A program made the translations under genes and the position numbers. Shown piece after piece: positions 1 to 9,888 of a DNA stretch of 64,000 bases. Source of the stretch: Caloramator mitchellensis (GTDB lineage: Bacteria; Bacillota; Clostridia; Clostridiales; Caloramatoraceae); assembly GCF_001440545.1 (NCBI RefSeq), contig NZ_LKHP01000004.1, positions 136,501 through 200,500 of the forward strand, in the 5' to 3' direction. Numbering within the stretch: position 1 is the stretch's first letter; each line of letters begins with the position of its first letter. Under the pieces are notes generated by a model that was not told the origin of the DNA, ran no database searches, and worked only from the letters and a program-made list of their open reading frames with translations.

Positions 1-1776
1 GTTATCGTTATGTTCAAAATCATCAATCAACAGCTCATCTAAATCTACATAAACGCTTGCTTTATCCATTTTGTCGTCCAATTTTGCTATAATTTGCCCT
101 GTTCCCTTTTTATTTGCTTTAAAAAGTCCTTTTGAACTAATGCTTCCAATACCACCTAAAACTGACCATGAAACTTTTTCGTTAGGAATTTGCAGCGTTT
201 TACCATTGTATTTAGCTACTATGCTAAATTGCTTTGTATCTCCTGATTTTAGTAATAGGCCATTTTCTGCTATTTTAATCTCTGAAACTTTATCAACAAC
301 TGTGACATCCACGACTGACTTCTTGCCCGAAATTTCAGCAGTAATTTTTCCATTAGACGCTTTATTTGATGCAATAAAGACACCATTCTGAACTTTTCCT
401 ATATTGCCTTCGACCTTCCAATTAATTATAGCTTTGCTTAAATCCACTTTATGATAGTTAGTGTCATATCCATTAATCTTTAATTCTGTCTTAGTATTTT
501 TGTATACTAGTAATTGACTGTTTTCAAAAACTATTTTTTCAAGTATCTTGGAAGGTTGAGTTTTATTAACAAACAATATTGCATTTGTAAGAGCTCTTTC
601 ACGTCCATCGGACAATTTATTTACAATTTTTAAAGTCGACTCACCAGGAAATTTAACATTCATCTGGGTAGAGCCTCCCCCGTCAAGCACAACTGCATCA
701 TATGCACCTAAACTTTTTAATATATTTCCAAGTTCTGCATAAGTTGCTCCATCGCTTGAATATCCTTCATTTACGCCTGCATCTATAACAACTGAAACCA
801 CTTTATTATCAGAAGTTATTCCAATAGCTGTTCTTGCTCTTTTTGAGCTCACATGGTTGGAATTTGCTCCATTTTTTATCATGTCTTGTGAGGTTAGCGC
901 CTTTCCGTCGTCTACTATTTGAGTATAGGTTCCAATGACATCTGCAATACCTTGTTTGTCAAAATCAATTTTAAATTTTATCTTGTCTCCGACCTTTATG
1001 TTGTCCTTTACCCAGTTGAACTTTTTACCATGGCTTGCTATAACTACTGCATCCTTTGGTATTATTATTTCTTTTTTCCCAATTCCTAAATCCACTACTG
1101 TTCCTTCGTATTCTTTTCCAAGTTTAATTGGCTCATTTATTCCCTTTACAAGAGTTAATGCCCCATTTTGATAATAGTCTTTATAATCTATTTTTCTTTC
1201 ATCGTTTATCATGTAGTTTAATAATATCAAAGACTCTTTGAATTTTTCTCTATTTAAATTATCTATTGCAATATTTTTTTCATCATTAACAGATAAATTT
1301 GCCTGCATATGTATTTTATCTATAAATGGTTTGCCGTTAATATCTATTCCAAACACAGGGTAAATATTTTCTTCGCTTCTTGATGAAAATCCGGTCATAA
1401 CCTCCCCGTTAGTTATTTGCGGTCCTGTGCTGAATCCTGTAGACATTTCAAACATATCAGCATTGATTCCTGCCACAACATCGTTTCCCTTTAGTATTTC
1501 CCTCTCAATTTGCCCCGTTAGAGTCTCGGATTTTTTTACTCTGTCCTTTGCCTTTGAAAAAATTATTCCAACTCCTTTATTACTTAAGTCTGCAGTTAAT
1601 ATATACATATTTTTTCGGTCAGTGGATTCAACATATTTTCTTATATAATTAATGCCCTTCGAAATCTCTATATTTTTTATTTCGTTTTCATTTGTTTTTA
1701 TTTTTGAATATGCTATATTTGTAGATAATATACTTAAAGATAAAATTAGTGTTAATGCCTTTTTAAATTTTGTCAT
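1..1776 (-). CDS. Secreted phosphodiester glycosidase (NAGPA-type), 3' end cut off
   Basis: An open frame of 592 codons runs off the left edge, so the C-terminus is missing. The start ATG (1774-1776) follows a GGGGTGAGGA ribosome site. Residues 1-24 look like a signal peptide (MTKFKKALTLILSLSILSTN), giving an exported protein. The central part carries the phosphodiester-glycosidase (NAGPA/DUF2233) signature VVLDGGGSTQMN near residue 365, preceded by RARTAIGI. After it come at least two Ig-like (Big2-type) segments with the pattern 'NWKVEGNIGKVQNGVF' and 'SWSVLGGIGSISSKGLF'. Family knowledge suggests cleavage of sugar phosphodiesters or a cell-wall role; the substrate is unknown. It is divergent from hydE. 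Confidence 0.82.
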   Translation of the reverse strand, partial: MTKFKKALTLILSLSILSTNIAYSKIKTNENEIKNIEISKGINYIRKYVESTDRKNMYILTADLSNKGVGIIFSKAKDRVKKSETLTGQIEREILKGNDVVAGINADMFEMSTGFSTGPQITNGEVMTGFSSRSEENIYPVFGIDINGKPFIDKIHMQANLSVNDEKNIAIDNLNREKFKESLILLNYMINDERKIDYKDYYQNGALTLVKGINEPIKLGKEYEGTVVDLGIGKKEIIIPKDAVVIASHGKKFNWVKDNIKVGDKIKFKIDFDKQGIADVIGTYTQIVDDGKALTSQDMIKNGANSNHVSSKRARTAIGITSDNKVVSVVIDAGVNEGYSSDGATYAELGNILKSLGAYDAVVLDGGGSTQMNVKFPGESTLKIVNKLSDGRERALTNAILFVNKTQPSKILEKIVFENSQLLVYKNTKTELKINGYDTNYHKVDLSKAIINWKVEGNIGKVQNGVFIASNKASNGKITAEISGKKSVVDVTVVDKVSEIKIAENGLLLKSGDTKQFSIVAKYNGKTLQIPNEKVSWSVLGGIGSISSKGLFKANKKGTGQIIAKLDDKMDKASVYVDLDELLIDDFEHNDN

Positions 1777-1838
1777 ATCCTCACCCCAACGTTTTATTAT
1801 TTTGACTTATTTTTTCTTCAATTTGTTCAATATAGATT

Positions 1839-1847
1839 ATTATACCA
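1839..1847 (-). promoter_or_regulatory. Extended -10 promoter for the phosphodiester glycosidase gene
   Basis: On the minus strand the sequence reads TGG followed directly by TATAAT, an extended -10 element about 65 bases upstream of the start codon. No good -35 box is visible 17 bases further up, which fits extended -10 promoters. This is a reading by eye. Confidence 0.4.
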
Positions 1848-1968
1848 TAAATTTTGTTAAATTTTATACATTTGATAATTTTCGACAAATAATTGTTTTC
1901 TTGTTTTATTTTTTATCACAATATATTATAATTAAGTTGTTAAAATAATATTTTTCGAGGTGGTATTT

Positions 1969-3006
1969 TTGTTAGATTTGATTAAAAAGGCTGAAGAAAC
2001 GCATATGCTGACGAAGGACGAGTTAGTTGCACTACTTAGCACAGACGAGTTTGATAAAGAAATATTTGAAGCGGCAAATAGAGTTAGAAGCAAATACGTA
2101 GGTGAAGAAGTTCATTTAAGAGGTCTTATTGAATTTTCTAATATATGCAAACAAAATTGTCTATATTGTGGCTTGAGAAGGGATAATCCAAACGTTGAAA
2201 GATACAGACTCGATGCTGAACAGATAATTAATTTTGCAAGAAACGCAAGGAATTTAGGTTATAGAACTGTTGTATTGCAATCGGGTGAGGATGACTACTT
2301 CAATGTAGAAAGAATGAGATATATTATTAAATCAATTAAGGAATTGGACCTTGCTATAACGCTTAGCATAGGTGAAAAGACATATGATGAATATAAGGCA
2401 TATAAGGAAGCCGGAGCAGATAGATATCTTTTGAGAATTGAAACGACGGATAAAAATTTATACGAAAGTCTTGACCCAAAGATGAGCCATGAGAATAGAA
2501 TTAGGTGTCTCATAGATTTAAAGGAGCTTGGATTTGAGGTTGGAACAGGATGTCTTGTAGGACTTCCTGGCCAAACAATTGAATCACTTGCTGATGATAT
2601 ATTGTTTTTTAAGAGCCTTGATGCCGATATGATTGGTGTTGGACCCTTTATTCCAAATCCCGATACTCCTTTAAAGGATGAAGATGGAGGAACATTTGAG
2701 CTTAGTTTAAAGGTCATGGCACTTACAAGACTGCTTTTACCCGATGTTAATATACCTGCTACAACTGCTATGGAGACATTAAATAGAAATGGAAGGTTAA
2801 TTGCTCTTCAAAGCGGAGCTAATGTTGTTATGCCAAATGTCACAGAAGGAGAATATAGAAAATTATACGCACTTTATCCAGGAAAAATATGCGTAAACGA
2901 TACACCTGCACATTGTTTTGGATGTATATCCGGAAAAATAAACAGTATAGGAAGACCAATTTCAAAGGATTATGGATATAGAAAAAAGTTTATTGAAAAA
3001 AATTAA
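1969..3006 (+). CDS. hydE: [FeFe]-hydrogenase maturase HydE (radical SAM)
   Basis: Radical SAM enzyme of the HydE family, one of three maturases (HydE, HydF, HydG) that build the H-cluster of [FeFe] hydrogenase. The CxxxCxxC cluster ligands are in SNICKQNCLYCGLRRDN near residue 50, in the family context RGLIEFSN. The C-terminal half keeps the HydE-like GVGPFIPNPDTPL and CFGCISG segments. The length (345 aa) is normal. The frame is open from a GTG at 1960, but the ribosome site AGGTGG (1958-1963) lies on top of that codon and points to TTG at 1969, so I start there. hydF and hydG are not nearby. BioB- or PylB-like relatives are alternatives but fit less well. Confidence 0.9.
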   Translation: MLDLIKKAEETHMLTKDELVALLSTDEFDKEIFEAANRVRSKYVGEEVHLRGLIEFSNICKQNCLYCGLRRDNPNVERYRLDAEQIINFARNARNLGYRTVVLQSGEDDYFNVERMRYIIKSIKELDLAITLSIGEKTYDEYKAYKEAGADRYLLRIETTDKNLYESLDPKMSHENRIRCLIDLKELGFEVGTGCLVGLPGQTIESLADDILFFKSLDADMIGVGPFIPNPDTPLKDEDGGTFELSLKVMALTRLLLPDVNIPATTAMETLNRNGRLIALQSGANVVMPNVTEGEYRKLYALYPGKICVNDTPAHCFGCISGKINSIGRPISKDYGYRKKFIEKN

Positions 3007-3054
3007 ATTAACATATAATAACATATATATTGCAATTTTAAGGGGGACAAATAT

Positions 3055-4353
3055 ATGACCCGGAGTTATCAATTGATTTTTGATTTTTTGGTTATACTTT
3101 TGCTGGTAATAATAAATGGTTTTTTTGCTGCATCAGAAATTGCAATAATATCAATAAATAGAAATAGAATAACTATGGCAGCTCAAGAGGGAGATAACAG
3201 GGCTCTTTTAATACAGAAGCTATTAAAAGAGCCGAGCAAATTCCTTGCCACTATTCAGGTTGGTATAACACTTGCTGGATTTTTAGCCAGCGCATCAGCT
3301 GCTGTCAGCATATCAACCTATTTTGCGGCTTTTTTGAAAAGTATTAATTTTCCTTTTGCTGACCAAATTTCACTTGTTTTAACTACACTATTTATATCCT
3401 ACATGACGCTTGTATTGGGAGAACTGCTTCCCAAAAGGCTATCTCTTCAGAATCCTGAAAAGGTAGCATATGCTGTGGTTGGAATAATATTATTTATTTC
3501 TAGGATTACATCCCCTTTCGTAAAAATATTAACCCTTTCAACAAACTTTTTTGCGAAATTATTTGGTGTTGAAGCAGCATATGTTGAAGAAAAGGTTACA
3601 GAAGACGAGATAAGAATGATGATTGACGTTGGTGAGGAAAATGGAGTATTAAACGAAACGGAAAAGGAAATGATTGATGGTATATTTGAGTTCGATGACA
3701 CTCTTGCTAAAGAAGTTATGACTCCAAGGACAGCTGTTTTTGCAATAGATGTTAACTCACCGCTGGAAGATATTATTCATCAGATTATAGAAGAACAATA
3801 TTCAAGAATTCCGGTGTATGATGGTGAGATAGATAATATCGTAGGTATTTTATATATGAAGGATTTGTTTGTCGAAATGGCAAGCAAGAAACTCGAGGAT
3901 ATCTCTATAAGAAATTTGTTGAGACCTGCTTATTTTGTTCCTGAAACTAAAAAAATAGACACCCTGTTCAGAGAATTGCAGGCAAGTAAAAATCATATGG
4001 CTATTTTAATTGACGAGTATGGAGGAGTTTCAGGAATAATAACAATCGAAGATTTGATTGAGGAAATCGTAGGAAATATAGCTGATGAATATGATGAGGA
4101 TGTAAAAGATTTTCAAAAAATTGATAACAATACATATATAATTGATGGACTCGTAAGCATAGATGAAGTAAATGAAATGCTAAACCTTAAGCTCCCTGCA
4201 GAGCATAACGACACAATCGGGGGATTTGTCCTTAATTTAATAGGAAATATACCAGAAAAAGGCGAAATTGTTCAATATGAAAATATAGTCTTTACGGTTG
4301 AAAAAATCGATGAAAAGAGAATTGAACAAATTAGAATACAAATTAAAGAATAA
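3055..4353 (+). CDS. CNNM/CorC-family membrane protein (DUF21-CBS-CBS-CorC_HlyC)
   Basis: Integral membrane protein of the hemolysin-C/CNNM family. The N-terminal DUF21 domain (about residues 10-190) has several hydrophobic helices including the conserved stretch FFAASEIAIIS and LGELLPKRLS. Two CBS domains follow (about 215-335; EVMTPRTAVFAID, then NHMAILIDEYGGVSGIITIEDL), and a CorC_HlyC transporter-associated domain ends the protein. Members are linked to Mg2+ or Co2+ efflux and membrane integrity; the old name hemolysin is not supported by function. The length (432 aa) is typical. The ATG follows an AAGGGGGAC site, 48 bases after hydE. Confidence 0.9.
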   Translation: MTRSYQLIFDFLVILLLVIINGFFAASEIAIISINRNRITMAAQEGDNRALLIQKLLKEPSKFLATIQVGITLAGFLASASAAVSISTYFAAFLKSINFPFADQISLVLTTLFISYMTLVLGELLPKRLSLQNPEKVAYAVVGIILFISRITSPFVKILTLSTNFFAKLFGVEAAYVEEKVTEDEIRMMIDVGEENGVLNETEKEMIDGIFEFDDTLAKEVMTPRTAVFAIDVNSPLEDIIHQIIEEQYSRIPVYDGEIDNIVGILYMKDLFVEMASKKLEDISIRNLLRPAYFVPETKKIDTLFRELQASKNHMAILIDEYGGVSGIITIEDLIEEIVGNIADEYDEDVKDFQKIDNNTYIIDGLVSIDEVNEMLNLKLPAEHNDTIGGFVLNLIGNIPEKGEIVQYENIVFTVEKIDEKRIEQIRIQIKE

Positions 4354-4368
4354 ATTATCCTGTCTAGT

Positions 4369-4459
4369 CCCATGAATGATTTTTGTGGTTTTGTCTATTG
4401 CACCAATATACTTGAATTGCTAGGGTTTATGAGAGGTTTCTTTAATAATCATTCATGGG
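4369..4459. repeat. 13-bp perfect inverted repeat with 65-base loop
   Basis: CCCATGAATGATT at 4369-4381 is exactly complementary to AATCATTCATGGG at 4447-4459. It fills most of the 173-base space between the CNNM gene and the convergent lipoprotein gene. The loop has no U-tract, so a plain terminator is not obvious. A structured 3' UTR, a small RNA or a remnant of a miniature element are all possible. Confidence 0.6.
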
Positions 4460-4526
4460 CTAAAATTATGTTAAAAAAATCTAATTCATATTTAATGTGT
4501 TGTAATTTTATTGGCTTAAATATTAG

Positions 4527-5456
4527 TTATTGCAACGAAGATACATATTTTGAAATCTGGTCTTCTAACCACTGATTCTGCTGCATAACTGTTTCGTCGT
4601 AGGCCTTGTCCTCTTTTAAATACATCTCAACAAGTTCCTGATTTTCCTTGTTTATTAAATCCTTCCACTTAAACGCTGATTCTACTTTCTTTGACTTCAG
4701 CTCATTAAACTGCACATCATATTTTGCGTTTATAGATGTTTTATATTGTGTTTGATTCTTGTCTCTTAAATCCTTTGCGTTTTTAATGCTGTTTTCATAA
4801 TCCTTCAGTAATTTTTCAATTTCGGCTTGTTTGTTTTTCAAGTTCATAAGTTCAGCATCCCTTTGAATCTTTATATTATATAATTTATTGTTCAACTCTT
4901 CTCTTGCCTTTGCTTCTTTATCGATTCTATCCTGTTCTATTTTATTCAGTTGCTCTTCTAACTTACTCTGGTCATCGGAATATTGCGAAGACTTGTTTAA
5001 TTTGTCTTTCTGATTTTGAGCATCGCTTTTTATTTTTTCAATCTTATATTTATATTCTGCATTAGCATTTTCTTCCATATTCTTATACATTTTTGTTATA
5101 TAATCCTTTTTAGATTGTATTAAGGAATTTATGTTCTGTCTTTTTGAATTTACAAAATTTAATCTTATTTTTTCCTTTGCTTCGTTTTCCATTTTAACAG
5201 AATTGAGCCTTTGCAATTCCATGTCGTTTCTTAAGATACTGTATTCATTTGCAATATCAATTTTCTGAGTTTGCTCAACCGTATTGTTTTGAGTTTGTTT
5301 ATTTGTATTTTGATTTGAAGTTTGGGTAGTTGTTTGTTGCGTTGTCTTCGTATTTGTTGTGTTTTTCTTAAATTTATTTATAACATTATTTATTGTATTA
5401 CAGCTGCTCGATATTAACATGTTCAAAATTAGTAAAATTAATAAAAGTCTTTTCAT
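4527..5456 (-). CDS. Coiled-coil lipoprotein of unknown function
   Basis: The frame is open from 5483, but the GGAGG site just upstream of ATG 5456 (MKRLLLILLILNML...) sets the start, giving 309 aa. The N-terminus is a lipoprotein signal: charged start, hydrophobic core, and Cys19 in SSSC, a slightly weak lipobox. Residues 30-70 are a low-complexity Thr/Gln/Asn linker. The remainder is almost entirely Lys/Glu/Gln-rich heptads, predicting a long coiled coil outside the membrane. I recognise no enzyme domain. It is transcribed toward the CNNM gene and away from tdh. Confidence 0.75.
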   Translation of the reverse strand: MKRLLLILLILNMLISSSCNTINNVINKFKKNTTNTKTTQQTTTQTSNQNTNKQTQNNTVEQTQKIDIANEYSILRNDMELQRLNSVKMENEAKEKIRLNFVNSKRQNINSLIQSKKDYITKMYKNMEENANAEYKYKIEKIKSDAQNQKDKLNKSSQYSDDQSKLEEQLNKIEQDRIDKEAKAREELNNKLYNIKIQRDAELMNLKNKQAEIEKLLKDYENSIKNAKDLRDKNQTQYKTSINAKYDVQFNELKSKKVESAFKWKDLINKENQELVEMYLKEDKAYDETVMQQNQWLEDQISKYVSSLQ

Positions 5457-5520
5457 ACTACTGCCTCCGAAATATATTCTCAATAATATATCGGAATTAT
5501 TTTGTTAAAATAAATAGCAA

Positions 5521-5539
5521 AAGGTGCCAGAGGCACCTT
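5521..5539 (-). terminator. Rho-independent terminator after tdh
   Basis: Perfect 8-bp stem AAGGTGCC/GGCACCTT with a 3-base loop, adjoining the tdh stop codon at 5541-5543. The minus-strand side continues into a T-rich stretch. Confidence 0.75.
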
Positions 5540-5540
5540 A

Positions 5541-6491
5541 TTATTTTAATTTTTCTCTTAATTTTTCAAGCATATCCACTGTCATTGACGCAAGGTCATA
5601 CTTAGGATTCCATCCCCATTCTTCCCTTGCTGCAGAATCGTCTAATGAATCTGGCCATGAATCAGCAATCGATTGTCTTACTGGGTCAACGTTGTAGTCT
5701 ATTTCAAATTCAGGTATATGCTTTTTAATTTCAGCGGCTATATGTTCAGGAGCAAAGCTCATAGCTGTTATGTTAAATGCGTTTCTATGAACAAGCTTTG
5801 TTGGGTCAGCTTCCATAAGTTGAACTATAGCTTCAAGCGCATCTGGCATATACATCATGTCCATGTATGTTCCCTGTTTAATATAGCTGGTATACTTTTT
5901 ATTCTTAATTGCTTCGTAGTATATATGAACTGCGTAGTCCGTAGTTCCTCCACCAGGTAAAGTATCATATGATATAAGTCCTGGATATCTTACACCTCTT
6001 GTGTCAACTCCATATTTTTGGAAGTAATAATCGCATAATAATTCTCCTGCAACCTTTGTTACTCCATACATAGTAGTTGGTCTTTGAATTGTATCCTGTG
6101 GAGTTTTAACTCTTGGAGTGCTTGGTCCAAATGCTGCGATTGAGCTTGGAGTGAAAACTGCAAGTTTCATTTCTCTTGCAATTTCCAAAACATTGTAAAG
6201 ACCATTCATATTTACGTTCCAAGCAAGTTCAGGTTTTGCTTCACCAACTGCTGAAAGAATTGCTGCAAGATGTATAACTGTATCTGGGCTATATTTTTTA
6301 ATAACTTCTGCAAGCTTATTTGCATCTGTTACGTCAACAGCTTCAAATGGACCTGATTTTAATACCTTTTCTGGACCATTTGGATTCTTGTCAGTTGCAA
6401 TAACATTAGCATCTCCGTATAGTCTTCTTAAATACATAGTAAGTTCTGAGCCTATTTGTCCAAGTGCACCTGTAATAAGTATTTTTTTCAT
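5541..6491 (-). CDS. tdh: L-threonine 3-dehydrogenase, SDR (epimerase-like) type
   Basis: NAD-dependent short-chain dehydrogenase of the extended, epimerase-like class. The Rossmann motif GALGQIGSEL is at residues 8-17 and the catalytic pair Tyr-x-x-x-Lys is in MYGVTK near 145. Segments such as LAAILSAVGE, PSSIAAFGP, RYPGLISYD and GTYMDMMYMPDALEA match the threonine dehydrogenase branch rather than sugar epimerases. It oxidises threonine to 2-amino-3-ketobutyrate, normally passed to Kbl, which is not in the window. The length (316 aa) is typical. GGAGG precedes the ATG. It sits apart from galE despite the shared fold. Confidence 0.85.
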   Translation of the reverse strand: MKKILITGALGQIGSELTMYLRRLYGDANVIATDKNPNGPEKVLKSGPFEAVDVTDANKLAEVIKKYSPDTVIHLAAILSAVGEAKPELAWNVNMNGLYNVLEIAREMKLAVFTPSSIAAFGPSTPRVKTPQDTIQRPTTMYGVTKVAGELLCDYYFQKYGVDTRGVRYPGLISYDTLPGGGTTDYAVHIYYEAIKNKKYTSYIKQGTYMDMMYMPDALEAIVQLMEADPTKLVHRNAFNITAMSFAPEHIAAEIKKHIPEFEIDYNVDPVRQSIADSWPDSLDDSAAREEWGWNPKYDLASMTVDMLEKLREKLK

Positions 6492-6661
6492 GAAAATACC
6501 TCCAACATATTTTTTAGGTTTTTCTAAAATAATTATAACATTATTGTTGCAATATTTCTATATAATTTTTTAACTTTTTGCAATTTTTAATTCATAATTC
6601 GATATTGATTAAAGATTTTTGACAAATTCTGTCGTTTTCATTCAAACCCATAAAAATTAAA

Positions 6662-6681
6662 AGCCTGGATAATTCCAGGCT
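6662..6681 (-). terminator. Terminator after galE
   Basis: Stem AGCCTGG/CCAGGCT with a 6-base loop directly adjoins the galE stop codon (6682-6684), followed on the minus strand by a TTTTAATTTTTA run. Confidence 0.8.
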
Positions 6682-7671
6682 TTATTTATCATCATATCCA
6701 TTTGGATTATTCTTATGCCAAATATATGCTGTTCTTATTATTTCTTTTATATCTGTATATTTAGTTTTCCAGCCTAAATCATTTTTTATCTTTTCTGAAC
6801 TTGCAATAAGTATTGCAGGGTCCCCTGGACGCCTTGAAACTATTTCTCGTTTTATAGGGTGACCTACAACTTCTTCTGCAGCATCAATAATTTCCTTAAC
6901 TGAAAATCCTACTCCATTACCAAGATTGTAAACATCTGATTTGTGTCCATTGATAAGAGCTTCAAGAGCAAGGTAATGCGCCATAGCAAGGTCATTAACA
7001 TGTATATAATCTCTTATACATGTTCCATCATTAGTAGGATAATCATCGCCAAATATCTTTATACTATCTCTTTTCCCAAGAGCAGCCTGTAAAACTAAAG
7101 GTATCAGATGACTTTCAGGATTGTGGTCCTCTCCGATATCGCCTTCTTCATCTGCTCCACATGCGTTAAAATACCTTAGCGCAATATAATTTAATCCATA
7201 ACTTCTTGAGTAATCCTCCATTGCACCTTCCATAATAAGTTTTGTTCTTCCATACACATTTGTCGGATTTTTAGGAAGGTCTTCTGTTATTGGAACTCTT
7301 TCAGGCTCTCCATACACTGCTGCTGTTGATGAAAAGACTAAATTTTTCACTCCATTTTTAAGCATAACTTCAAGTAAATTTAAAGTTCCTTCAACGTTAT
7401 TCTTATAATACATCATTGGCTTTTCCATAGATTCACCAACTAAGCTATAGGCTGCAAAATGAATAACCGAGTCTATGTTATATTTTTTAATTGTATCTTC
7501 TAATAGTTCACTATCAAATATATCTCCTTTGACAAATACATCGCATTTTACTGCATCCTTATGTCCCTTGACCAAATTATCATAGGCAACAACGTTTTTA
7601 CCCATCTTATTAAGCATTTTAACTGTATGTGAGCCAATATATCCTGCTCCTCCTGTTACTAAAATATTCAT
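6682..7671 (-). CDS. galE: UDP-glucose 4-epimerase
   Basis: Interconverts UDP-glucose and UDP-galactose with bound NAD+. The Rossmann motif GGAGYIGS is at residues 7-14, the catalytic Ser and Tyr-x-x-x-Lys are in FSSTAAVYG and NVYGRTK (about 122-157), and the substrate-binding RYFNACGAD and GTCIRDYIHV segments are present. The length (329 aa) is typical of bacterial GalE. It has its own terminator and lies downstream of the pullulanase gene on the same strand, with a 78-base gap. No other Leloir genes are nearby, so a role in making envelope galactosides is as likely as galactose catabolism. Confidence 0.95.
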   Translation of the reverse strand: MNILVTGGAGYIGSHTVKMLNKMGKNVVAYDNLVKGHKDAVKCDVFVKGDIFDSELLEDTIKKYNIDSVIHFAAYSLVGESMEKPMMYYKNNVEGTLNLLEVMLKNGVKNLVFSSTAAVYGEPERVPITEDLPKNPTNVYGRTKLIMEGAMEDYSRSYGLNYIALRYFNACGADEEGDIGEDHNPESHLIPLVLQAALGKRDSIKIFGDDYPTNDGTCIRDYIHVNDLAMAHYLALEALINGHKSDVYNLGNGVGFSVKEIIDAAEEVVGHPIKREIVSRRPGDPAILIASSEKIKNDLGWKTKYTDIKEIIRTAYIWHKNNPNGYDDK

Positions 7672-7749
7672 ACTCCATCCCCCATTCTAATAGAAAGCCT
7701 TTTCTATATTTTATTATATCAAATTTTTATGCATTTGTATATTATTTTG

Positions 7750-9876
7750 TTATCTATATGCTACAATACAGCTTATTGGTGCTACCTTAACCTTATCGCC
7801 GTAAATTCTATAAAGTGTTTCTACACCTGATAATCTGCCATCAGCAACAACGTTATAAACACCGTTTGGTATTTTTATTTCAACTGTGCTTTTGTTTGAA
7901 TTATAAATTACCAGTATATCCTTCCAAATATCATTATTAGCATGGTCATGTATCATAAAAGCAACACATTTTTCAGGCGAATCTAAAAAAATTATATGCT
8001 TAACTACTTCTGAAGCAGATGACATTCTAAAAGCTGGATGCTCCTTCCTAAGTTTCACAAGCCCTTTAATATATTCAAAAACATCTCTGAATTCATACTT
8101 TCTATCCCAATCAATTGAATTAATGCTGTCGGGAAGGTTATAGCTGTTCTCATGGCCATGCTTAGTTCTGCAAAAATCACATCCCAAATGTAAAAAAGAT
8201 GCTCCCTGACTCGTTAATACAATAGCATGTGATAATTTATGAACTCTAATTCTTTCTTCCACTGAATCTTCTTTGTTTGTTATATTTATTTTGTCCCACA
8301 GAGTATGGTTATCATGGCAGGATACATAGTTTATAGACTGTGATGGGAATATAAAAGGTCCTTTTAAACTTTCATTATAATTGATTAAACCTACAACAGA
8401 CCTTTTTATCTCGAGTTCTTTTCCTTCTCCTCCGCCTGCAAACCCCTTTTTATCTGCTTCAAATGTATGTCCTCTGACAGCATCTCTTATTACATCATTA
8501 AAATACCCTATTTTAGGAGTCTTATATGCATTGTATTGCGTCGCCTTTTTATCATTTTCAAGGTAAGTATTTAAATCCCAACCTTCTCCATAGACTATTA
8601 TATTGGGGTTTATTTTTTTAAGTTCTTCATAAATGCTGTTAACTGTATCAATATCTAAAAGTCCTAAAAGGTCAAATCTGAACCCATCAAGATGATATTC
8701 CTTTGCCCAGTAGGTTACAGAATCGATGATAAACCTTCTGGTCATCTTGTTTTCAGACGCTACATCATTTCCACAACCACTTCCATTTGACACATTGCCA
8801 AATCTGTCATGTCTGAAATAGTAGCCTGGAACTAATTTTTCAAAATTGCTTCTTTTGTATTCATATACATGGTTGTATACTACATCCATTATAACACCTA
8901 TATTATTTTGGTGAAATTTTTTAATCATCTCTTTAAGTTCTTTAATCCTCAAAGCTGCATCATATGGATTTGTTGAATAACTTCCTTCTACGGCATTATA
9001 ATTTTGAGGGTCATATCCCCAATTGTATTTTCTAAACTGGTCCCTTTCATCTACACTCTGATAGTGAAAATCATACATTGGAAGTATCTGAACATGTGTA
9101 ACACCAAGCTCTTTGATGTGTTCAAGTCCTGTTTTGACTCCCTTTGCTGTTTTTGACTCCTCCAAAAGTCCAATAAATTTCCCCTTGTTTTGAACGCCGC
9201 TGTTATCATTTGATGATATGTCCCTAATGCTAATTTCATAAATTACAGCATCTGTATAATTTTTTAATTCTATTGGTTTATCCAAATCCCATCCAATAGG
9301 GTTAGTTGATTCAAGGTCAATAATACATCCTCTTAATCCATTAACTCCTACCGCCTTTGCATATGGGTCAACAACCTCTTCAATCTTTCCGTATGCTTCA
9401 ACCTGATAAGTATAGTAATATCCAATATAGTTTTCTTCTACTAATGCTGAAAACACTCCCCTTTTACTTTGTAGTGGAATAATAATAGGTGTTTCTTCAA
9501 TAAGTGGGTCTCCATTTTTATACAAAAGAACGTTTATTGATGTCGCAACTGGAGACCAGACTTTAAATTCAGTTTTCCCATCTATAATTCTCGCACCTAA
9601 AAATCCATCATAGAAGTATTTTTCATTAAATTCTTGGCTCTTAAATAAATTAGAGTATGAAATTTCAAATTTACTGTTTTCTGCAAAAAGATATGTTTTC
9701 TTTTTAATATACACAGGTTCTGCTAAAACCAATTCACAATAATCCTTTTTCTTGTTTATAATGCTGATATCTATAAATTCATTTTCCTGTAAGATTCTAA
9801 TATTCGACCAATCGACTCTATTGGCTTCTTCACAATAAACATTAATTTTATAAAAACTCTCAAAGGCTGCCTTCAT
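7750..9876 (-). CDS. pulA: Type I pullulanase (GH13)
   Basis: Debranching enzyme cleaving alpha-1,6 links in pullulan and branched glucans. An N-terminal beta-sandwich region (about 1-210, with an isoamylase-type CBM48 segment FLGARIIDGKTEFKVWSP) precedes the GH13 barrel. The type I signature YNWGYDP is near residue 283. Catalytic residues sit in DGFRFDLLG (nucleophile Asp), VYGEGWD (acid/base Glu) and SCHDNHTLWDK (third Asp). No signal peptide is seen, so the enzyme is probably cytoplasmic and acts on imported oligomers or glycogen. The RBS GGGGGAG lies in the 12-base gap after the upstream radical SAM gene, implying co-transcription. Confidence 0.93.
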   Translation of the reverse strand: MKAAFESFYKINVYCEEANRVDWSNIRILQENEFIDISIINKKKDYCELVLAEPVYIKKKTYLFAENSKFEISYSNLFKSQEFNEKYFYDGFLGARIIDGKTEFKVWSPVATSINVLLYKNGDPLIEETPIIIPLQSKRGVFSALVEENYIGYYYTYQVEAYGKIEEVVDPYAKAVGVNGLRGCIIDLESTNPIGWDLDKPIELKNYTDAVIYEISIRDISSNDNSGVQNKGKFIGLLEESKTAKGVKTGLEHIKELGVTHVQILPMYDFHYQSVDERDQFRKYNWGYDPQNYNAVEGSYSTNPYDAALRIKELKEMIKKFHQNNIGVIMDVVYNHVYEYKRSNFEKLVPGYYFRHDRFGNVSNGSGCGNDVASENKMTRRFIIDSVTYWAKEYHLDGFRFDLLGLLDIDTVNSIYEELKKINPNIIVYGEGWDLNTYLENDKKATQYNAYKTPKIGYFNDVIRDAVRGHTFEADKKGFAGGGEGKELEIKRSVVGLINYNESLKGPFIFPSQSINYVSCHDNHTLWDKINITNKEDSVEERIRVHKLSHAIVLTSQGASFLHLGCDFCRTKHGHENSYNLPDSINSIDWDRKYEFRDVFEYIKGLVKLRKEHPAFRMSSASEVVKHIIFLDSPEKCVAFMIHDHANNDIWKDILVIYNSNKSTVEIKIPNGVYNVVADGRLSGVETLYRIYGDKVKVAPISCIVAYR

Positions 9877-9888
9877 ATAACTCCCCCA

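Noticed and set aside
4372-4575. 67-codon plus-strand frame after the CNNM gene
   Set aside because: No ribosome site, starts inside an inverted repeat and overlaps the end of the lipoprotein gene.
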